64,000 nucleotides of DNA from Chitinophagaceae bacterium. Its GTDB lineage: Bacteria > Bacteroidota > Bacteroidia > Chitinophagales > Chitinophagaceae. The DNA lies in NCBI GenBank assembly GCA_020847395.1, contig JADLCD010000081.1:1-64000 (forward strand), written 5' to 3'. Below are positions 54,216 to 61,575 of the stretch, one piece after another (within the stretch, counting starts at the first letter, position 1; each line of letters starts with the position of its first letter). Below the pieces are notes generated by a model, which worked only from the letters and a program-made list of their open reading frames with translations, was not told the DNA's origin and did not search any database. A program made the position numbers and the translations under genes.

Positions 54216-54412
54216 AATTTCAACTTTTAGTTATTAATTTATCTTTAGTAAGTGTATCGGCTGACGTGGTTCTATTACCCCACCATCGCCAATACATACA
54301 GCGAAAGATTAGATATACACTATCATTTTTATTGATGCGCTTGCGGTTTTAAAAGATTCTGCCGAAAGAAAAACGCTGCCTGAAGTAAGTACATAAATTC
54401 TTATAAAAAGTA

Positions 54413-54766
54413 TTAGTAAAAAAATTGTTCAGAAACAATTTTTCCGTCTTTCACTTTGTACAAACCTATTTCTTCCATATTGGTTCTTGGTCCGCCTTTG
54501 GGCGTAAAATCCATCGTCATAAAGGAAGTAAAATAATCACCGGCTACCACTGGCTTTCCGGTAGTACCGCCATGCATAGCTTCTATCATATCATTCCACT
54601 TTTTTCCTTTTTCATGAATCTCTTTCATACCGGTTGCCTTTGTCCAGTCAGAACCTGGTGTTTCTTCGCTGGTAGCATCAGGGCTGAATAGTTCGGCATA
54701 TATTTTATCAAATGCGCCCTGCTGCATGTATTCATAAAACTTATCGGCTACTTGTTGAGTTGTCAT
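54413..54766 (-). CDS. SnoaL-like/NTF2-fold protein
   Basis: 117 residues with the cone-shaped NTF2 pattern: helix VADKFYEYMQQGAFDKIYAELFSPDA, ATGMKEIHEKGKKW and a final strand IGLYKVKDGKIVSEQFFY. Members are enzymes or ligand carriers of many kinds; no catalytic set can be assigned here. It stands alone between the HD hydrolase and the VOC protein. Confidence 0.82.
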   Translation of the reverse strand: MTTQQVADKFYEYMQQGAFDKIYAELFSPDATSEETPGSDWTKATGMKEIHEKGKKWNDMIEAMHGGTTGKPVVAGDYFTSFMTMDFTPKGGPRTNMEEIGLYKVKDGKIVSEQFFY

Positions 54767-54951
54767 AAATGATATTTTTTGTTGAATGAATTTTTGAAGA
54801 ACTAAAATTAAGCAGTATTTTGATTACCTGTTGGCTGATGGCCCGATTTATGTGTAACAACAATTGTGCAGAAAACACCGCAGCAGGCAGCAGATAACAT
54901 TTTATTTTTTTTCATACACAATACTTTTCGTCAATTAAAAATCAACTTGCC

Positions 54952-55797
54952 ATGAACATGTCTATCTATCCCTGTATATGGTTCAACAATAATGGCAAAG
55001 AAGCCGCAGCATTCTATGGCAGCATTTTCCCCAACACTACGGTTACAGAGGATAATGGAATGGTGCAAATGCTCAGCATCAATGGCCAAAAAATGATGTT
55101 CCTGAATGGAGGTCCGCATTTTTCACCTAATCCATCCATATCATTTTTAATAGCCAATGAAGATGAAAAAGAAACAGAAAGATTATTTAATGCACTGGCC
55201 GTAGGTGGGGTAGCCCTGATGCCATTAGACAGTTATCCTTTCAGTAAAAAATACGGTTGGGTGCGGGATAAATTCGGCATTACCTGGCAATTGTATACCG
55301 GCCAAAAAGGCGACACGGATCAATACTTCACGCCTACATTAATGTTCATCAACAAACAAAATGGCAGGGCAAAAGAAGCTATTACGTTATATACAAAACT
55401 GTTTCCCCACTCAAAAACACAAGGCATATTGGAGTATCCGCAAGGTGGTGAAGATACAGCCGGCAATGTACAGCATGGTCAGTTCAGCATTGATGGTTAT
55501 ACGCTTGCCTGCATGGACAGTTCATTAAACCACACATTCAATTTTGATGAAGGCATTTCGCTTGTGGTAAATACAAAAGATCAACAAGAAACAGATTATT
55601 ACTGGAATAATTTGATAGCCGATGGCGGACAGGAAAGCAGGTGTGCCTGGCTGAAAGATAAGTTTGGCATAAGCTGGCAAATAGTACCAATAAGATTACC
55701 AGAACTATTGAACAGCAGCGACAAACAACAATCTAAACGCGCCATGGATGCCATGCTGAAAATGAATAAGATTGTGATTGCTGACCTGGAGAAATAG
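54952..55797 (+). CDS. Double VOC-fold protein (PhnB-like)
   Basis: 281 residues with two VOC (glyoxalase/3-demethylubiquinone-like) modules. The first (about 1-125) starts SIYPCIWFNNNGKEAAAFYGSIFPNTTV and ends KYGWVRDKFGITWQLY. The second (about 130-265) has PTLMFINKQNGRAKEAITLYTKLFPHS and CAWLKDKFGISWQIVP. Each half is PhnB-like, so two such folds probably form one binding cleft. Substrate unknown. It stands alone on the plus strand. Confidence 0.88.
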   Translation: MNMSIYPCIWFNNNGKEAAAFYGSIFPNTTVTEDNGMVQMLSINGQKMMFLNGGPHFSPNPSISFLIANEDEKETERLFNALAVGGVALMPLDSYPFSKKYGWVRDKFGITWQLYTGQKGDTDQYFTPTLMFINKQNGRAKEAITLYTKLFPHSKTQGILEYPQGGEDTAGNVQHGQFSIDGYTLACMDSSLNHTFNFDEGISLVVNTKDQQETDYYWNNLIADGGQESRCAWLKDKFGISWQIVPIRLPELLNSSDKQQSKRAMDAMLKMNKIVIADLEK

Positions 55798-56054
55798 GCT
55801 ATATAATTTCAAAATAAAGTATTCCGAATCAATTGATGTTGCTGGTGAAAACCCGCGTGCTGTTACTTGGTGGTTACATATGTAGATTTTATATTTGAAT
55901 AGCAATCAGCAAACTGATTAATTAACTGACGCATACTAATGAAGATTAAGACCTGCCAGGAGCTGTTAAATATAGATACCATCTCTTCTGCTTTTAAAAA
56001 TAACCGGCAGGATATTTCTGAACAAGCCTTAATGTCCCTTAATGGTTTTAATCA

Positions 56055-58742
56055 TCAACTAATGCTGATTTGAATTTCCTCACCGGCTTTTATCCTAACG
56101 CCTTTGCTCAACCCGATAACAATGCTTCCTTCTGCTTCTTTAAAGCTTGCGCGAACTTCCTGCCCGTTTAATGTAACCAAAACAGTTTTTGCTTTTTGAT
56201 CCCTAAGGTTATCGAAAGAAATGGTTTTTAAAAGCAGCGAGCCATATTGTAAGGTAAGGATATGCAGTTGCTGTTCATTATTTTTTGCCTGGCTGTAAGC
56301 GCCCCATCCTTCCGCAGAAGTAAAGGCAGCTTTAAAATTGTTCCTGTTCCATTTAGGTGCAAAACGCAGGTAGCCTTTAGGTCCGTGATGCTCAAAGCCG
56401 CAGGCTGTTATAAAAGTTCCATAGCTTGCCATCGCACGGGCATAATGATCGCTGCATTCAATTTCATTGTAAGGATTTCTTTTGGCAGCATGGTAGCGGT
56501 CGTGTATGGCTTTTGTTATAACCAATGCTTCATCCGTCATTCCTTCCGCCATCATGTGGCTGGCTACCTGGTGCTCAAATCCCGTCATGCATTCATGAAA
56601 ATACCCCAGTTGCCAGGTAACATTATCTCCATAAGGCCTGGGTTCATTGTGTGGGTTGGTATTCATTATCAAACCGGCTTCAACGGGCAACGCATAAGGT
56701 CTTCCGCCGGTATGCGTTTTAATATAAGGACCAACATCAGGCGCAAAATTGTATTTCCAAAGAGCGCGTAAAGCCGACATGGTTTTTTCTTTATCCCATA
56801 ATCTTCCAAGCCCCGCCTGCCATGCCCAGCTCTGTCCGTATACCTGGTCTATATGGCAGGTATTATAAGCGCCTAATTTTTTTCTTCCCTCCACCGCATC
56901 CGGCCGATGAATAAAATATTCCCCGTTAAATAATTTTTCAGCCATATTCCTGCTGCCTTTTTCAACATACTGTTTGCATGTTTTTGCAAAAGAAATATCC
57001 TTCATTTCTTCTGCCATCAGTTGCGCAGCCTTAGCAGCGGCAATGCATAATCCCACTATCCATGCAATCTCTCCTTCCCATACCGCATCAAGCGTATTTT
57101 CCATCGGTGTATCCGTCATGCCATCGCCATTTTTATCCTGGGCCAGCATAAAGGATACTGCTTTTTTGATGTTGCCCCAGTTATTACGTAGAAATGTATC
57201 ATCACTACTCATCTGGTGCTCCCGGTAAATACGTAGTATAGTACCGGCTTGTCCGTCAATGGCGGGGCGTGTTTCATATTCTGCACGAAATATTATTCCC
57301 CCGTTTTCCTGCATGGCAATGCCGAGGTCTGTTCTTTGCCTTGCATCTCTTTCGAGTGATGGAAATATCCTGCCCATTGACTGCGCATATTGCCATACAT
57401 GCGTGCAGGTACCTTCGCAGGCATTTACCCCTTCCCAACCCCAGAAACGATTATCTGCAAAACGATAGGTATTTGCGGTAGCAAGTGTTCCTATGTTCAG
57501 CAATGTTCTTTCAAGGAACCAGTAGGGTAGAGTGGAATCGTAATAAGTTGCCTGCCACAATAAAGTTTGGGTGTACAACCGGTTAAAGTTTTGTGCGATA
57601 TACGCTCCAACCTCGTGTGCATCTTTAAACTGTTTACCATAATAATAACCGCCTTTTATTTCGGGAAGCTTATTTAACTTTTTCGACAGGGGATGATCAA
57701 AATGCCAGCTTATGATATAGTTTGATTCAACTGTTTTGCCCGGTTCAATATGCTTTGAAATACTGATGCTGCCAGTCAATTTTTCACCGGGGTTTATTGT
57801 GCTTGCTTCATCTTTCTTTTGGCCAAAGAAATCAACATCCACAGGATATGGTTGCGCGTTTGTATTAATTGTTGCTCCATGGCCGATATATGTGATACAG
57901 GTGGTGCCTGCATCACGCTGTTGTGCTGCTTCTGGTTTTGTGGCATCAAAAGAGCCGAGTATACTGGTATAATTTTCATGAGCGATGGCAGTATTTCTTT
58001 TTATGCCATCATTATCTGTTGCCGTTAATTTGTTTGCGCCGTTTTCCAGCCAGCCTGTAATTTCAGCATGTACGTTTTTATTGCTCTTGTTTTCTATACT
58101 GATAGAAAATACAGTGGCAGGCAAAGCCGAATTATCTGCATCGAGGGGGATAAATATAGCTCCTGCTTTCAATACAATATTTACAGGGAGCGCTTCATCT
58201 ATATAATGCACCGTAGCAACAGGATAAGAAGCTTCGAACTTTATTTCATCAAAGCTGTTTTCATTTAATGTTTTGATAATGGTTTTTCCATCATACACTA
58301 TTTTAACAGCAAAGCCTTGTTCCAATATTCTTTTGTTATCTGCAATTGTTGGTTCTACATAATTGGCGCCGTCGCGGCTACGAACCTTAACTTCTTTTGT
58401 TCCGTCATTCCATAAAATAGTTTTAGGGTCAACACCTTCTCTTTCATCATTGTAAATTCCCCATAGCCATAAACGGCCGTCGCCGCCAAGATAAACGGTA
58501 CCCGCATGCATGCCGCCAGCCGGCATGCCGATATACTTCAATTCATTTTTTGATTTGAGATAGGTGGTTGCGGCGCCCCGTTCATACAGCGCCCTTACCC
58601 ATGCAGGGTCAAGTCCTTTATCTACAGGAATATTATGTACAGGATCACCTGGAGTAATTGTCTTTGAAAACAATACACCGGAAGAAAAAAGCAGGCTGCC
58701 AGTGGCACGCCCGCTTTCCTTAATGAAATTTCTTCGCTTCAT
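56055..58742 (-). CDS. GH116-family glycoside hydrolase
   Basis: 895 residues of the GBA2/GH116 type (beta-glucosidase/glucosylceramidase-like). The N-terminus MKRRNFIKESG with a hydrophobic stretch reads as a Tat-like export signal. An N-terminal beta-sandwich holds YIGMPAGGMHAGTVYLGGDGRLWLWGIYN, and an (alpha/alpha)6 barrel follows with GWEGVNACEGTCTHVWQYAQSMGR and MENTLDAVWEGEIAWIVGL. It lies downstream of the SusC/SusD genes on the same strand, suggesting it trims the glycan they import. The exact sugar is not clear. Confidence 0.85.
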   Translation of the reverse strand: MKRRNFIKESGRATGSLLFSSGVLFSKTITPGDPVHNIPVDKGLDPAWVRALYERGAATTYLKSKNELKYIGMPAGGMHAGTVYLGGDGRLWLWGIYNDEREGVDPKTILWNDGTKEVKVRSRDGANYVEPTIADNKRILEQGFAVKIVYDGKTIIKTLNENSFDEIKFEASYPVATVHYIDEALPVNIVLKAGAIFIPLDADNSALPATVFSISIENKSNKNVHAEITGWLENGANKLTATDNDGIKRNTAIAHENYTSILGSFDATKPEAAQQRDAGTTCITYIGHGATINTNAQPYPVDVDFFGQKKDEASTINPGEKLTGSISISKHIEPGKTVESNYIISWHFDHPLSKKLNKLPEIKGGYYYGKQFKDAHEVGAYIAQNFNRLYTQTLLWQATYYDSTLPYWFLERTLLNIGTLATANTYRFADNRFWGWEGVNACEGTCTHVWQYAQSMGRIFPSLERDARQRTDLGIAMQENGGIIFRAEYETRPAIDGQAGTILRIYREHQMSSDDTFLRNNWGNIKKAVSFMLAQDKNGDGMTDTPMENTLDAVWEGEIAWIVGLCIAAAKAAQLMAEEMKDISFAKTCKQYVEKGSRNMAEKLFNGEYFIHRPDAVEGRKKLGAYNTCHIDQVYGQSWAWQAGLGRLWDKEKTMSALRALWKYNFAPDVGPYIKTHTGGRPYALPVEAGLIMNTNPHNEPRPYGDNVTWQLGYFHECMTGFEHQVASHMMAEGMTDEALVITKAIHDRYHAAKRNPYNEIECSDHYARAMASYGTFITACGFEHHGPKGYLRFAPKWNRNNFKAAFTSAEGWGAYSQAKNNEQQLHILTLQYGSLLLKTISFDNLRDQKAKTVLVTLNGQEVRASFKEAEGSIVIGLSKGVRIKAGEEIQISIS

Positions 58743-58810
58743 ATACTAAAATAATATTTATCAAACGAGGTTTGAGATATCGGTCAAAAATAATCTTTTG
58801 CAGGATCAAT

Positions 58811-58832
58811 ACCGAAATCACTTCGTTCATCG
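58811..58832. repeat. 22-bp dispersed repeat, copy 2 (copy 1 at 52586-52607)
   Basis: The 22 bases beginning ACCGAAATCACTTCG are identical to 52586-52607. Both copies lie in non-coding gaps 6 kb apart. Identity over 22 bases by chance is unlikely, so it is probably a fragment of a dispersed element. Confidence 0.6.
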
Positions 58833-58853
58833 GGGGTATGGAGAAGTGATATT

Positions 58854-58906
58854 AAACCTATAAGGTTTGCCGGGCGGCATTGCAGCGCTGCAAACCTTAT
58901 AGGTTT
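58854..58906. repeat. 17-bp perfect inverted repeat
   Basis: AAACCTATAAGGTTTGC (58854-58870) and its exact complement (58890-58906) with a 19-base loop. Each arm is itself nearly palindromic (CCTATAAGG). It lies between the lipoprotein stop and the GH116 start on the same strand. It may be a REP-like element that also stabilises or attenuates the transcript; no T-tract follows. Confidence 0.7.
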
Positions 58907-58995
58907 GTGGTTTGAAGTTTTTTTTGATTTGATGAAGTGTGTCTGACACTGATCGCTGAAAGCTAACAGCTCCATCTCTCTAAATCACCTCACAT

Positions 58996-60006
58996 TTATT
59001 CATGATAACATACGCCTAATTCGTTGCCGGAAGTATTGATATAAGCATTGTAATCACCCAACGTCCATATACTACCGTTAGTAATATCAGCAATATACAA
59101 ATCATAACCACCCTTGCTGCCTGCCCGGGTGCTGGAAAGAAAGATATATTGGGCATTAGCAGGATAGGCGTCAGAATAATCACCTGTTGATTCATTAAAG
59201 GCTAATGCCAACGGCGTTTTTGCATTGAGGTAACCAATATACAATTGATCATGCTCGTTGGTAGCAGCATACCAGCGGGTGAAAATAAAACTGCTGTCGG
59301 TTATGGCAATGGGATAATAAGCATATATACCCGATGCGGAATACAGCGTTTTAACAGCGCCGTCTGCTATATGATAACTGTATATGGATGAGATATCGTT
59401 TTCTTCCGCGGCATATAGAATATATTGATCATTGCCGGCAAAATAAGGCATGGATGCTTCTTTGTGCGGAACGATATATTGCGCAGTAATATTTCCCAGG
59501 GTATCCATCCGCGTTAGTTTGCCTTTGCTTTTAAAAATAATGGATAATCCGTCTGCTGAAAATTTCGGATCTTCATTCCTGCTGTTGGTTAAAGTTGCCG
59601 TTAAATTAACCGGTTGAGCAGTATCACCTATCGTCCATATAAACACATCCCATTGATCTGTGCCGGGTGTAATGCCCATGAAAACAATTTTTTTTCCGTC
59701 AGGAGAAAAATGAGCATTCATAGGATTTTTGATATTCCAGCTTTTACTCAACACAGTATTGCTGTTGGTTTTAAAATTGTACAAAAACAACTTTGAATTG
59801 TTGCAGTCGTAGCAGGAATAGCTGTGATAAACAAGCCTGCCACTTAGGGCAGGCTTGCTGGAAGAGGTATCAACAGGATCGGGGATACCAGGTTGTTCAT
59901 AAGCACTATTTTTTTTGCCGCAGGCAATGCCTGCCATTACAGCCGTTGAAAAAAAGCAAAAAAGCAGCGTCTGTACAGAAGAACCATTTATTTTAAAAAA
60001 GCACAT
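58996..60006 (-). CDS. Beta-propeller lipoprotein (TolB/PD40-like)
   Basis: 336 residues. The signal and lipobox AGIAC put the modified Cys near residue 29. The remainder carries PD40/TolB-like blades: NAHFSPDGKKIVFMG, EDPKFSADGLSIIFKSKG, AYPANAQYIFLSSTRAGSKGGYDLYIADI. It follows SusD by one base, so it belongs to the same operon and probably sits on the outer surface, perhaps as a binding accessory of the glycan-uptake complex. Specific role unknown. Confidence 0.85.
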   Translation of the reverse strand: MCFFKINGSSVQTLLFCFFSTAVMAGIACGKKNSAYEQPGIPDPVDTSSSKPALSGRLVYHSYSCYDCNNSKLFLYNFKTNSNTVLSKSWNIKNPMNAHFSPDGKKIVFMGITPGTDQWDVFIWTIGDTAQPVNLTATLTNSRNEDPKFSADGLSIIFKSKGKLTRMDTLGNITAQYIVPHKEASMPYFAGNDQYILYAAEENDISSIYSYHIADGAVKTLYSASGIYAYYPIAITDSSFIFTRWYAATNEHDQLYIGYLNAKTPLALAFNESTGDYSDAYPANAQYIFLSSTRAGSKGGYDLYIADITNGSIWTLGDYNAYINTSGNELGVCYHE

Positions 60007-60007
60007 T

Positions 60008-61555
60008 TTAATAACCAGGGTTCTGTGTCAGATTCGGGTTCGCATCAATTTCAACCTGTGGTATAGGTAATATCCAACGCTGTTGGGTGCAATGGGAATA
60101 ATCCATTTTAACAGGTGGGCCCTGCACACCATCACCGCAGGTATACGTATACTCATTCAAAGCCTGCATAACGGTGGTGGCTACCCCGGCTCTTACCAGG
60201 TCATCCCAACGGTGACCCTCAAACGCTAATTCAAGACGTCTTTCTAACAAGATGGCTTCTTTCATTTGCGCCTGCGATGTGCCTGGTATAGCCGCTAACC
60301 CTGCACGGGTTCTCACTATATTTAGGGTAGTAGCCGCATCGGCAGGGCTACCGGTTTCATTTTGCGCTTCTGCCTTCAGCAAAATAATATCTGCAAGGCG
60401 TAACAAATAAAAATCATCACCGCTTGACCAGCCCGCAGGATGCTTTTGTTTGTAGTTGAAAGGAATAGGCGTATCCGGATCCTGGCAGGGATTCCAGTTT
60501 TCATCTGCCCAACTGATCGGGTCGCCATTCGCATCTTTTGTCAGAAATAAAATATTGGCATCTTTTCTTTTTGTATCTCCTGCCACATCATACGCGTTCA
60601 CCAAATCTTTTGAAGGCACGCCATATTTCTGCCAGCCATCTTCAGGTGCCAGAAAAAGTTGCACGCCCCAGCAGGCAACACTGGTACCTTCTTTATAAGG
60701 AATTTCCAATATAGATTCCGCATTAAAATCATGATCGCCATCAAACACATCGGCATAGCTGCTCATCAATTGGTAACCTTCCGGGCTGTTAATCACCGCA
60801 TCACAATACTGCAATACCTTGCTGTAATCCCTGTCGCTTCTTTGCGCCCATACTTTTGCAAGTAAAGCGTTTGCTGCACCTTTGGTTGCTCTTACTTTAG
60901 TTACAGAAGGCGTATTTTCCAGGCCAGAACCGGAAGCCCCGTTAAAATGATCAGGCAGGTTTTCCAAAGCTGTTTCCAGGTCTTTTACTATCTGGTCATA
61001 TACTTCTTTTTCTGTTGAACGTGGCTTTCTTGTTTTTTCGGGATCAGCAGTATTTGATTCCAGTTCTATCGGAACACCACCATACAATTTCACCAATTGA
61101 TAATAGTGAAATGCTCTCAGGAAGCTCGCTTCTCCTATGATTTGTTTTCTTCTTTCCTCCGTAAGCGCGGCATCAGTTACTTCCGCTATCTTGGTGAGTA
61201 AAATATTGCAACGGGCTATAGCTCCATAAAACATTTTCCAGTGCGCATAACTGTGCGTATTGGTTGCAGGCAAAATAAACCTGTCGTAATCATAAAAACT
61301 TTCTTCATTATTACCGCCGGGATAGGCGTTGTCTGAACGCACATCACTCAGCATTACATTTTCCCATTGGTAGTAATCGCTTCCATAAAAAGCATTATAA
61401 CAGCCCGAAAGCGCATTCTCTATATCGTTGGCCGTACTGTAGGCATTACCGGTAGTAAGCGCTGTTTGCGGTTTATCATCCAGAAATTTTTCGCATGATA
61501 TAAACGGCAGCAAGCCCAGCAGCCCTATTATATATTTAAAAGTATTTTGTTTCAT
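60008..61555 (-). CDS. RagB/SusD family nutrient-binding lipoprotein
   Basis: 515 residues. The lipobox lies in GLLPFISCEKFLDDKPQTAL (Cys at about 21). TPR-like helices typical of SusD follow: NDIENALSGCYNAFYG, GEASFLRAFHYYQLVKLYGGVPIE, and the C-terminal RRLELAFEGHRWDDLVRAGVA and WILPIPQVEIDANPNLTQNPGY. It forms the lid over the SusC transporter encoded just upstream and captures oligosaccharides. Full length. Confidence 0.95.
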   Translation of the reverse strand: MKQNTFKYIIGLLGLLPFISCEKFLDDKPQTALTTGNAYSTANDIENALSGCYNAFYGSDYYQWENVMLSDVRSDNAYPGGNNEESFYDYDRFILPATNTHSYAHWKMFYGAIARCNILLTKIAEVTDAALTEERRKQIIGEASFLRAFHYYQLVKLYGGVPIELESNTADPEKTRKPRSTEKEVYDQIVKDLETALENLPDHFNGASGSGLENTPSVTKVRATKGAANALLAKVWAQRSDRDYSKVLQYCDAVINSPEGYQLMSSYADVFDGDHDFNAESILEIPYKEGTSVACWGVQLFLAPEDGWQKYGVPSKDLVNAYDVAGDTKRKDANILFLTKDANGDPISWADENWNPCQDPDTPIPFNYKQKHPAGWSSGDDFYLLRLADIILLKAEAQNETGSPADAATTLNIVRTRAGLAAIPGTSQAQMKEAILLERRLELAFEGHRWDDLVRAGVATTVMQALNEYTYTCGDGVQGPPVKMDYSHCTQQRWILPIPQVEIDANPNLTQNPGY

Positions 61556-61575
61556 TATTCGCTGTTTTATTCAGA

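Noticed and set aside
55939-56073. 44-codon ORF beginning MKIKTCQELLNIDTIS
   Set aside because: It overlaps the 3' end of the GH116 gene, matches no family that I recognise and has no clear start context. It could be a gene remnant but is not supported.
56262-56771. 169-codon frame opposite the GH116 gene
   Set aside because: Antisense shadow with no domain and no start context.
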